A DNA stretch of 64,000 bases, taken from an uncultured Eubacteriales bacterium (GTDB lineage: Bacteria; Bacillota; Clostridia; Oscillospirales; CAG-272). The stretch spans positions 1 through 64,000 of the forward strand of contig CAKSAC010000004.1 of the NCBI GenBank assembly GCA_934434925.1, written 5' to 3'. The stretch's first letter is position 1. Each line of letters begins with the position of its first letter. Positions 7,180-14,988 of the stretch are shown here, piece after piece. Both the position numbers and the translations under genes were made by a program. The notes beneath the pieces are model-generated. The model worked only from the letters and a program-made list of their open reading frames with translations, was not told where the DNA came from and ran no database searches.

Positions 7180-9762
7180 TCAGCGAACAAAGAGCTTTTC
7201 CCCGTCATAATCGACTGTCAGGGTCGTGTCGGGGGCGATATCGCCTTCGATAATCTTTCTTGCGAGCAGGGTTTCCACATTTGCCTGCAAGAACCGTTTC
7301 ATCGGACGGGCACCGAAAGCCGGGTCATACGAAGCGTCAGCGATATAATCACTGGCGGCCGGGGTGATTTGCAAAGCAATGCCGCGATCGGAAAGGCGTT
7401 TTGCAAGGTCCGAAACAAGCAGTCCGATGATGGCATGGATGTTTTCTCTGGTGAGCGGTTTATACAACACCGTCTCGTCTAACCGGTTCAAAAACTCCGG
7501 GCGGAAACTGCGCCGCAGGAGAGCTTCGACGGCAGCCTTTGCTTCTTCGGAAATCGTTCCGTCCGGCGTGATGCCTTCCAGAATTATGTCGGAGCCGAGG
7601 TTGGAAGTCAGGATGATGATGGTGTTTTTGAAATCGACGGTCCTTCCCTGGGAGTCGGTAATGCGTCCGTCATCCAGTACCTGGAGCAAAACATTGAAAA
7701 CATCGGGATGTGCCTTTTCGACCTCATCAAACAGAACGACCGAATAGGGATGCCGCCGCACGGCTTCCGTGAGTTGCCCGCCCTCGTCGTAACCGACATA
7801 TCCGGGAGGCGCTCCGATCAGACGGGATACCGAATATTTTTCCATGTATTCGGACATATCGATCCTTATGAGATTATGCTCATCGTCAAACAAGGCTTCT
7901 GCGAGAGCTTTGGCCAGTTCGGTCTTTCCGACACCGGTAGGACCTAAGAAGAGGAACGAACCGATCGGACGACGGGGGTCCTTGATCCCGGCACGGGAAC
8001 GAAGAATCGCGTTGCTGACCTTGGTTACGGCTTCATCCTGCCCGATCACGCGCTGATGCAGGATATCTTCCATGCGCAACAGCTTTTCGCGCTCTCCGGC
8101 GACAAGCCGCTGAACAGGAATACCGGTCCAGCGGGAAACGATACGCGCAATCTCTTCTTCGTCCACACAGTCACGCAAGAGCGTCCGCGTATTCTCTCCT
8201 TTTTGTTCGCGCGCTTCCTCTTCTTCCAGTTGCTTCTGCAAGGCGGGCAACCGGCCGTATTTCAGTTCCGCCGCGCGGCTCAGATCATACGCGTTCTGCG
8301 CGCGCTCAATCTCCGCATTGACCTGCTCGATCTCTTCACGGATTTTCTGTCCTTTTCCGATAGAGGCCTTCTCGTTCTCCCATTTTGCCTTCATAGCGGC
8401 GAAGGATTCTTTAAGTTCGGCCAACTCCTTCCGTATCTCTTCAAGATGCGCCGCAGAAAGTTTGTCTTTCTCCTTTTTGAGTGCGGCTTCCTCGATTTCG
8501 TGCTGCATGATTTTCCGGGAGATTTCATCCATTTCTGTCGGCATGGAGTTCATCTCGGTCTTGATGAGTGCGCAGGCCTCGTCCACAAGGTCAATGGCTT
8601 TGTCCGGGAGAAATCTGTCGCTGATATACCGGTCGGAAAGAGTCGCGGCCGCAATCAGAGCGCTGTCGTGGATTTTCACACCGTGATAGACTTCATAGCG
8701 TTCTTTCAACCCGCGCAAAATGCTGATAGTATCTTCCACGCTCGGCTCATCCACCATAACAGGCTGAAACCGCCGCTCCAACGCCGCGTCCTTTTCGATG
8801 TACTTGCGGTATTCGTCAAGGGTCGTTGCGCCGATACAGTGCAATTCGCCACGCGCAAGCATCGGTTTCAGAAGGTTGCCGGCGTCCATGGAGCCTTCGG
8901 TTTTGCCCGCGCCGACAATCGTGTGAAGTTCGTCAATAAAGAGAATAATCTTCCCTTCACTGGCTTTGACCTCATTCAGCACCGCCTTCAACCGCTCTTC
9001 AAATTCACCGCGGAACTTCGCGCCGGCCACCAATGCGCCCATATCCAGCGAAAAGATACTGCGGTCTTTGAGGTTGTCGGGGATATCCCCCCGCACAATC
9101 CGCTGTGCCAATCCTTCCGCAATTGCGGTTTTTCCTACGCCGGGTTCACCGATGAGACAAGGGTTGTTTTTCGTTTTACGGGAAAGAATCCGGATCACAT
9201 TCCGTATTTCGTCGTCACGACCGATGACCGGGTCCAGTTTCTGATTCCGGGCGGCCTCCACAAGATCCTGTCCGTATTTTTTCAGTACATCGTACGTCGC
9301 TTCCGGATTATCGGTGTTTACCGACTGGTTGCCGCGCAACTTTTTCATCGCCGCAAGAATGCCGGCTCTGTCGATCCTGGCGGCGGAAAGGACTTCTTTG
9401 ACAGCCGCGTCGCCTTTTTCGCAAAGAGCCAAAAGCAGATGTTCGACCGAAACGAATTCATCTTTCATGTCGTCGGCGGTTTTTTCGGCCGCGGCTAATA
9501 CCGCGTCAAGGGCGGAAGACATATACAGCTGTCCGCCGCTTACTTTCGGCAGTTTTCCCAACCGTTTTTTCACATCGGCCAGTATATCGCCGACCGTTCC
9601 GCCGGCTCCTGTCACGATTTCCGGGGTCAGGCCATCCCGCTGTTCCAGCAGTGCGTCCAGCAAATGCAACGGCAAAAGCTCCTGTTGCCCATTGTCCCTG
9701 GCAAGGCGTTGCGCGTTGTTCAGCGCTTCAATGCTTTTCTGTGTATAATGTTCAAGGTTCAT
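7180..9762 (-). CDS. clpB: ATP-dependent disaggregase ClpB
   Basis: This 860-residue Hsp100 chaperone threads proteins out of aggregates together with DnaK. The N-terminal Clp repeat domain is followed by AAA domain 1 with GEPGVGKTA, a long coiled-coil middle domain (about residues 405-520, rich in Glu and Lys, which distinguishes ClpB from ClpA/ClpC), and AAA domain 2 with GPTGVGKTE, the pore loop GYVGYD and the sensor segment ILTSNLG. Length is normal. A GTG at 9771 is in frame, but AAAGAGGTG overlaps it and is well placed for the ATG at 9762 (MNLEHYTQKS). It is preceded by an RHH protein gene and followed by hsp20, apparently from one promoter. Confidence 0.97.
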   Translation of the reverse strand: MNLEHYTQKSIEALNNAQRLARDNGQQELLPLHLLDALLEQRDGLTPEIVTGAGGTVGDILADVKKRLGKLPKVSGGQLYMSSALDAVLAAAEKTADDMKDEFVSVEHLLLALCEKGDAAVKEVLSAARIDRAGILAAMKKLRGNQSVNTDNPEATYDVLKKYGQDLVEAARNQKLDPVIGRDDEIRNVIRILSRKTKNNPCLIGEPGVGKTAIAEGLAQRIVRGDIPDNLKDRSIFSLDMGALVAGAKFRGEFEERLKAVLNEVKASEGKIILFIDELHTIVGAGKTEGSMDAGNLLKPMLARGELHCIGATTLDEYRKYIEKDAALERRFQPVMVDEPSVEDTISILRGLKERYEVYHGVKIHDSALIAAATLSDRYISDRFLPDKAIDLVDEACALIKTEMNSMPTEMDEISRKIMQHEIEEAALKKEKDKLSAAHLEEIRKELAELKESFAAMKAKWENEKASIGKGQKIREEIEQVNAEIERAQNAYDLSRAAELKYGRLPALQKQLEEEEAREQKGENTRTLLRDCVDEEEIARIVSRWTGIPVQRLVAGEREKLLRMEDILHQRVIGQDEAVTKVSNAILRSRAGIKDPRRPIGSFLFLGPTGVGKTELAKALAEALFDDEHNLIRIDMSEYMEKYSVSRLIGAPPGYVGYDEGGQLTEAVRRHPYSVVLFDEVEKAHPDVFNVLLQVLDDGRITDSQGRTVDFKNTIIILTSNLGSDIILEGITPDGTISEEAKAAVEALLRRSFRPEFLNRLDETVLYKPLTRENIHAIIGLLVSDLAKRLSDRGIALQITPAASDYIADASYDPAFGARPMKRFLQANVETLLARKIIEGDIAPDTTLTVDYDGEKLFVR

Positions 9763-9816
9763 AAAATTCACCTCTTTCAGATTGTTTTCACATGATGGAG
9801 TCGTGTGACCCCGGGT

Positions 9817-10476
9817 TTATATGATTTCCGGACAAATGCTGAGATATTCACGATATGCGTCATCAATCCGCCTGGCGGCCAGTTCCGTAATCTCCGGCGT
9901 TTCAAAAAAGCTCTTCATGGCAATATCCATGGTCCGGATGTAGGATACAATCGCGTCGGCAATCTGCCCTTCTCCGAATTCTCCGTCTCGGCTGTTCCGG
10001 CGCAGGACCAGACGACGGGCATATTTGCCGTCTTCGGCCGAAAATTCAACATTGCCGATATATCGCACCTCGGTTTCGCTCCACATCCGGTAAAATGCGT
10101 TCATATAGGCTATCAACGTGCGGTTTTGGGTGCGGAACCCAACGCGCAACTCACCGAAAGCCGTAGTTGGTTGTCTGTAAAGAAGGACGCTGTACCGAAC
10201 GGTGGGATTATACTTGTACGCCAGCGCCGAGCGAAGCGTCAGCATATTATCCGTACTTCCTTCCAGCCGCTGTGCCGAATCCTCCGCGCCGAACAATTCT
10301 TCAATACTCCCGAAAATCTGCCGGATACGCTTTTCCGGCGTAATCAGGGAAAGATGTTCCGCCAGGATCTGATTGATCAGGTTGGAACGGTTGGTGGCCT
10401 TACGGTATGCCAGCTTATCGACGGCAGCCACCACTTCATCGGAAAGTACCAAAGAATAGACGCTTTTTTTCATCAC
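9817..10476 (-). CDS. Unknown protein with N-terminal ribbon-helix-helix domain
   Basis: This 219-residue protein matches no family I can name as a whole. The first 45 residues (KKSVYSLVLSDEVVAAVDKLAY, then NRSNLINQILAEHL) look like a CopG/Arc-type ribbon-helix-helix DNA-binding domain. The remaining 170 residues mix alpha and beta segments with many charged residues (FGELRVGFRTQNRTLIAYM, GKYARRLVLRRN) and have no membrane segment. It stops 54 nt before clpB, and no promoter or terminator separates them, so it probably heads a clpB-hsp20 heat-shock unit. A role as that unit's repressor is my inference. AAAGGAA precedes the ATG. Confidence 0.7.
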   Translation of the reverse strand: MMKKSVYSLVLSDEVVAAVDKLAYRKATNRSNLINQILAEHLSLITPEKRIRQIFGSIEELFGAEDSAQRLEGSTDNMLTLRSALAYKYNPTVRYSVLLYRQPTTAFGELRVGFRTQNRTLIAYMNAFYRMWSETEVRYIGNVEFSAEDGKYARRLVLRRNSRDGEFGEGQIADAIVSYIRTMDIAMKSFFETPEITELAARRIDDAYREYLSICPEII

Positions 10477-10504
10477 AAGTTCCTTTTTTCGTTTTTCTGT
10501 CTTT

Positions 10505-10532
10505 ATTATAGCACGAAAAAATAATTTGTCAA
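10505..10532 (-). promoter_or_regulatory. Consensus promoter of the RHH-clpB-hsp20 unit, with inverted repeat
   Basis: Leftward TTGACA (10527-10532), 16-nt spacer, TATAAT (10505-10510). ATAATTTG (10521-10528) and CAAATTAT (10555-10562) form an inverted repeat bracketing the -35 region, a plausible operator. Neither CIRCE nor a CtsR heptad is seen. Confidence 0.75.
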
Positions 10533-10570
10533 GGGGTTTATATAAATTTTATTGCAAATTATTTTTTTCA

Positions 10571-10600
10571 ACAAAAAAAAGGCACCCGTTTTCGGGTGTC
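10571..10600 (-). terminator. Intrinsic terminator of the large zinc-ribbon gene
   Basis: Leftward GACACCCG, AAAA loop, CGGGTGCC (10581-10600), then eight T residues (10573-10580). Confidence 0.88.
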
Positions 10601-10607
10601 TTGGGGA

Positions 10608-13600
10608 TTATTTCAGCGGAATTCCTTCGCCGAGTGCATGAACGATAGGATCGATGAGACTGTAACGGCGGCGGACATTGTGCTGCCAGGCAGCCGCAAC
10701 CAGACGTGCAAGAAGCAGTGCGGCAAACGCTCCGGCCATACCGATAACGCCGACAAGGTTCAAGCCGTTCAATTTGAAGGCAAAGACGGCAATGGTGGGA
10801 AGCGCTGCGGCAATAATGCCCCAGATCGCGACGGCACAGTGCGAAGTCGAACGGCCTTTCGTATACGGAATACATTCAAATCCAAGCGGCACGAGCGCGT
10901 TGAAACAAAGGCCGGTCAGCGCGCAACCGAGCGCGACCAATGCGGTGGAAGCATATCCGGGAATACCGGAAATGTTGGTATGCAACGAGAACAGCCCGCT
11001 CATACCCGCAAAGAAGACCGCCGCGCACAGAATGACCGCGCGCACAAGGCCCATCCAGCGAACCGAACGAAGATATTTCTTGTCCCCTTCTTCACTCTTC
11101 TTGAACAGACCGACAAAGAAGTTAAGAAGGATGGCAAGTGCGAAACTGCCGGCATACAGATAGAATCCGAGACCGGGCGCGTACCCGTTTACGGTAAGCA
11201 AGGGCAGAACAAGGAAGCCGAGCAAAGCGTAACTTGCGCGGAGATTTTTCATCACGCGGGTAACGCCGGCTCCGGTTCCACGGCAATGGGAAATCAACCG
11301 GATCAGACCGATCAGCAGATTAAAGAGAATGAGGATCGGGTTGAGGACGACTGCCACCGTCACCAGTCCGAAAACTGCCCATTTTCCGGTGTTATAAGCG
11401 CTGTTTTTCCCTGCGCGGACCGCGGCATTCGCATTGTCGCTGAGTTCTTTCAGCCCATTTTTTGAACCGTCCAGAACATTCTTCGGCAGGGTGGTGAAAT
11501 AGGAAGCGACAGCATCACTTTTGAAGGTGTCCTTATCGGTCAGCAGGGTTTCAAACGAAATCGTTGCCGATTTACCGGTTTCACCGTTGCAGATCACATA
11601 CGCATAAGAGGGCAATGCGCCGGTAGAGGTTCCGGCGGCAGCATCGGATGCCACCGTTCCGGTCAGCAGGGGAAGAAGCGAACCGACAAGTGCGACCGCC
11701 ATCATCAGGACCGCAATAATTCCCTGCAGGCGGGAAAGACGGACATTACGTTTGGGGATCATGACTTCCCCGCGTTCATAGATCGAGTTGAAATATCTCC
11801 GGTCATCGCGAATCCCGATCTCTGCGTAACGAATCCGGTTCTTATCGGCTTTCTTGCGTTCGCGGAAGGCGCGGTATTGTTCACAGTTGGTCTCGTACGA
11901 ATTGTCGAGAAGTTTTTCGACATTGGCAAGACCCCACGCGTCGGATTCAACGGCTCCGTTATCGGTCTGAACGACCGCAGTGGAAGACCCGGCAGTCAGA
12001 GCCGGAACCAGCGAAACGGGAACCCCGGAGATCCGGGCGATCTTCTTTGCGCGTTTTACCGATTCTTTTTCGTACTGCTCATAGAGTTTGCGATTGAGTT
12101 TCAGCTCTTTTTCCTTGGCGGCCATGACTTTTTTATCATGCTTTGCCACGATGTCGGCCTTGGTCAGTTCGAGTTTGTGTTCACGCGCCTCGATCTTTTC
12201 GTCGGCCTGCTTTTTCTTGAGATAAATCGCAATCTCATTCTTCTGTGCGCGGATCGCCTTACGGGTATCGTCATTCTTCATGAGGGCCAGTTTGGAATCT
12301 TCCAGATGCTGGGCCTCATGCATCATGCGGAGGTCTTCAATGCCGGCATTTTGAATTTTTTCGGCATCCTGTGCCTTCAGCCTGATGAGCTTCTTATCGG
12401 ACGCGAGCTTCTTGGCATAAAGCTTTTCTTCCAACGTGCGTTCGTCGATCCGCAGGCGGAGTTCGTTGGCACGGCGGTTGGCTTCCAGCGCACCGTCCGC
12501 TTTTTCCAGGCGAAGAGACTTTCTTTCGACCTTGCCGAGCTCACGGTTTTCTTTCTGCCGGATGCTTTTTTTCAACGCTTCGTTCCGGTCAAGATCGTCG
12601 GAACGCTGTTTAAGAAGCCGGCGCTCATTTTCGGCGCGACGGGCAGTTCTCTTCTCGTTATAGAGTTTTTCCTGCGTTTCATGTTCCACGGCCTCGGCCT
12701 GGCGGCGGGTCGCGGTTGCTTCGTCGTTCAGGTTGAGTTTTGCGGACTTGATTTCCGCGGCGCCGAGGCGCTTGCTCTCTTTTTCATTGGCTGCCGCAAT
12801 GCGCGCGTCGAGCTTCTCGCTGTCGGACTGGCGGAGCTTGCGGAGTTTTTCCGCAGACCGGACGCGTTTCATTTCGCGCCGGTTTTCAAAACTCTTGTCC
12901 TGTACGGAATTTTTCAACTCGGCGTTTTCCGAAACGGCGGCCGCCTTGTTTTCTTCCGCTAACAAAGCCTTGGTGTATTTGATTTTTTCGTTGGCGATCT
13001 TGCGGGCATTTGCGCGTTCTTCCCGGACGCGCATATAATCCAGGCGATTTTGCGCGTTGGCCTTTTCCGTATCAATGCCGGAACGTTCGCCCGTGATCTT
13101 CTTCACCTGCGCGCGGTTCTGCTTTTTGATTTTCTCATCATTGGTGCGACGCAGGCCGTAGAGATAATTCTCAAACGCCTTATCGCTGACCGCGCCTTTG
13201 AGTTCATCATTCCGGTGGGCGGCCTCTTTTGCTTCTTCGGACAAAAGGGACTTGGTGAGCCGGAGCTGTTCTTTGGCGAGTTTGCGGGCAACGGTCCGCT
13301 CATTGTCGATCCTGGCCATGCCGAGCGCATGCTCGTCATCGACTTTGCGGCTGCGCAGTTGCGCATTGGCGCGCAGTTGCTTCTTCGCCTGGGCCTGCTG
13401 CTTTTTCGCAATCTTCTTTTCGTGGCTGAATTTCTGCTCGTTCAGGCTGTTTTCAAGGTTCTTTTCTTCAATGGTCCTGCGGAGTTCGTCATTTTTCCGG
13501 GCGGCCGCTTTCGCTTCTTCGGAAAGCAGAGATTTCGTGAGCCTGACTTCTTCGCTGGAGCTTTTGCGGGTAATGTTCTTTTCGTTGCTGATACGAAGCT

Positions 13601-14291
13601 CCTCAATCTGTTTCTGCGTCGCGTTTTTCCCGGATTCGATTTCCACGCGGTCCCGCATCGCCTTTACGGCGTGATCGCGGTTTTTCTTATCGATCTTTGC
13701 AGTGTTTTCATCCTGAATCTTCTGCAACTGGTTTTCATGCGCCTTATCCTGCACGCTGGCTTTGAGCTGATCGTTGTTGCGTTCTGCGGCTTTTGCCTCT
13801 TCCGCAATCAGAGAACGGGTCAGTTTGACCTGCTCTTTCAGGAGTTTCTTTGAATTGCGGACCGCGTCATTGCTGTGCATCTCGTGCATGGCAATGTCGG
13901 CCTCGCCCTGCTGACGCTGAATTTTACGGTCGGCGCTGATACGCTGATCCATCAAACGGGATTCCACGCTCTTCGCATACGCGTCGCTGGCCTGCTCCGC
14001 ACGGACGAGTTTTTCCGGACGGGATGCCTCCTCTTCGGCAGGAACTACCGCCGCAGGTTCCGCAGCCTGCTGAACTTCATCGGCCGCCACTTCCGCAACA
14101 TTTTCCTGCGCGGCATCCAGCGCGGCGATCTCTTCCGCCGTCAACTGATTGGCAGCTGCTTCCTCCGCCTGAGACGCAGCCTCGAGCTCCAGCGCCCGTT
14201 CGTCCTTCAGGCGGTAGCCGCACTTAGAACAGAACTTCATGCCGGCACGCATTTTCGTTCCACACTGAGCGCAAACAACCACTTTCTTCAT
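10608..14291 (-). CDS. Zinc-ribbon, coiled-coil repeat, polytopic membrane protein of unknown function
   Basis: This 1227-residue protein belongs to no family I recognise. Residues 1-30 form a zinc ribbon (C7xxC10, C21xxC24). Residues 35-100 are Ala/Glu-rich. Residues 149-430 hold three tandem units of exactly 94 residues (149-242, 243-336, 337-430), each beginning with a core like LTKSLLSEEAKAA followed by NDELK and DKxxEN. A fourth, diverged unit starts at 431 and weaker copies run to about 750, so this part is one long charged coiled coil. About eight hydrophobic helices follow (855-877, 971-1000, 1021-1036, 1041-1062, 1081-1101, 1114-1134, 1150-1172, 1176-1200), with an extracytoplasmic or loop domain at 880-968. 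The gene is monocistronic with its own promoter and terminator; AGGAGA precedes the ATG. It may be a cytoplasmic scaffold tethered to the membrane. Confidence 0.8.
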   Translation of the reverse strand: MKKVVVCAQCGTKMRAGMKFCSKCGYRLKDERALELEAASQAEEAAANQLTAEEIAALDAAQENVAEVAADEVQQAAEPAAVVPAEEEASRPEKLVRAEQASDAYAKSVESRLMDQRISADRKIQRQQGEADIAMHEMHSNDAVRNSKKLLKEQVKLTRSLIAEEAKAAERNNDQLKASVQDKAHENQLQKIQDENTAKIDKKNRDHAVKAMRDRVEIESGKNATQKQIEELRISNEKNITRKSSSEEVRLTKSLLSEEAKAAARKNDELRRTIEEKNLENSLNEQKFSHEKKIAKKQQAQAKKQLRANAQLRSRKVDDEHALGMARIDNERTVARKLAKEQLRLTKSLLSEEAKEAAHRNDELKGAVSDKAFENYLYGLRRTNDEKIKKQNRAQVKKITGERSGIDTEKANAQNRLDYMRVREERANARKIANEKIKYTKALLAEENKAAAVSENAELKNSVQDKSFENRREMKRVRSAEKLRKLRQSDSEKLDARIAAANEKESKRLGAAEIKSAKLNLNDEATATRRQAEAVEHETQEKLYNEKRTARRAENERRLLKQRSDDLDRNEALKKSIRQKENRELGKVERKSLRLEKADGALEANRRANELRLRIDERTLEEKLYAKKLASDKKLIRLKAQDAEKIQNAGIEDLRMMHEAQHLEDSKLALMKNDDTRKAIRAQKNEIAIYLKKKQADEKIEAREHKLELTKADIVAKHDKKVMAAKEKELKLNRKLYEQYEKESVKRAKKIARISGVPVSLVPALTAGSSTAVVQTDNGAVESDAWGLANVEKLLDNSYETNCEQYRAFRERKKADKNRIRYAEIGIRDDRRYFNSIYERGEVMIPKRNVRLSRLQGIIAVLMMAVALVGSLLPLLTGTVASDAAAGTSTGALPSYAYVICNGETGKSATISFETLLTDKDTFKSDAVASYFTTLPKNVLDGSKNGLKELSDNANAAVRAGKNSAYNTGKWAVFGLVTVAVVLNPILILFNLLIGLIRLISHCRGTGAGVTRVMKNLRASYALLGFLVLPLLTVNGYAPGLGFYLYAGSFALAILLNFFVGLFKKSEEGDKKYLRSVRWMGLVRAVILCAAVFFAGMSGLFSLHTNISGIPGYASTALVALGCALTGLCFNALVPLGFECIPYTKGRSTSHCAVAIWGIIAAALPTIAVFAFKLNGLNLVGVIGMAGAFAALLLARLVAAAWQHNVRRRYSLIDPIVHALGEGIPLK

Positions 14292-14364
14292 AGAGTTCTC
14301 CTATCTATAAAAATTTATTAAAATCTATATATAAATCTGACTGAACAGAGGAATCTACATAAGA

Positions 14365-14393
14365 ATAATAACATATGTCCACCGCGTTGTCAA
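14365..14393 (-). promoter_or_regulatory. Promoter of the large zinc-ribbon gene
   Basis: Leftward TTGACA (14388-14393), 17-nt spacer, TATTAT (14365-14370), about 75 nt before the ATG. Confidence 0.7.
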
Positions 14394-14828
14394 TAACTTT
14401 TCAGCGGATTCAGAAACTTTTTTCAGTTCCGACACACTTTCATTTCGCACACCGTTCTCTTATTTTCTGGCCGTTTTTTGTCCATTTATTCCCAAAATAA
14501 GAAAATTTTATATTTTTAAGGTCGAAAAATTGAAAACATGCGGATCTGTTGCTCTTAAATCATTCCGTTAAATGTAAAAAAGTAATGTATACTTTACATT
14601 TTGCGCTTTTCCGGTCTTTTTCTCCTTCTGCGCGACGAAAGACCCGTCGCCGCACCTTTTTGGCATCCGCATTACGGCATCTGTTACGCCGGTCCGGTCT
14701 TTTGCGCGCCGCTTTCCGGGTTGATCGCGCGGCCGCACGCTCCGCTCCCCGATTACGCGCAAAATACCCTCTTCTTTTCGCCGGTCTTTTGTCTGATACA
14801 CAAAACGCTTCGGTTTTATGCATAAAAA

Positions 14829-14850
14829 AAGCACTTCTTCCGAAGTGCTT
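14829..14850 (-). terminator. Intrinsic terminator of tRNA-Leu
   Basis: Leftward AAGCACTTC, GGAA loop, GAAGTGCTT (14829-14850), running into a T-run (14824-14830), 5 nt after the tRNA 3' end. Confidence 0.9.
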
Positions 14851-14855
14851 TATCT

Positions 14856-14939
14856 TGGTGCGAGAGACGGGACTTGAACCCGTATGGAAAATCCACACGC
14901 CCCTCAAACGTGCGCGTCTGCCAGTTCCGCCACTCTCGC
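14856..14939 (-). tRNA. tRNA-Leu, anticodon GAG
   Basis: An 84-nt type II tRNA on the minus strand. Acceptor GCGAGAG pairs with CTCTCGC. The anticodon stem CACGT/GCGTG carries loop TTGAGGG, giving anticodon GAG after the invariant U33. A variable arm TGG-ATTTT-CCA is followed by the T arm ACGGG-TTCAAGT-CCCGT, and the CCA end is encoded. It reads CUC/CUU leucine codons. A consensus promoter and terminator flank it, so it is its own transcript. Confidence 0.96.
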
Positions 14940-14952
14940 GAGGACCTTAGTC

Positions 14953-14981
14953 ATTATAAATGTTTCCTCGCGATTTGTCAA
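14953..14981 (-). promoter_or_regulatory. Promoter of tRNA-Leu
   Basis: Leftward TTGACA (14976-14981), 17-nt spacer, TATAAT (14953-14958), ending 13 nt before the mature tRNA. Confidence 0.9.
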
Positions 14982-14988
14982 GGCTTTT

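Larger units (their letters stand above)
14292..14855. other. Gene-free interval with promoter, palindrome and tRNA terminator
   Basis: This 560-bp stretch holds the large gene's promoter (14365-14393), a near-palindrome at 14570-14601 (AAATGTAAA and TTTACATTT arms, with an inner AAAGTA/TACTTT pair) and the tRNA terminator. Open frames across 14600-14830 have no recognisable protein features, and some read through the tRNA, so I leave them out. Confidence 0.6.

Noticed and set aside
8056..9498. Long open frame (480 codons) on the plus strand opposite clpB
   Set aside because: It is antisense to a fully conserved clpB; its translation has no family motif and reflects codon bias of the real gene.
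14549..14950. Open frames covering 14.55-14.95 kb on both strands
   Set aside because: They read through tRNA-Leu and its terminator and show no protein-like features.
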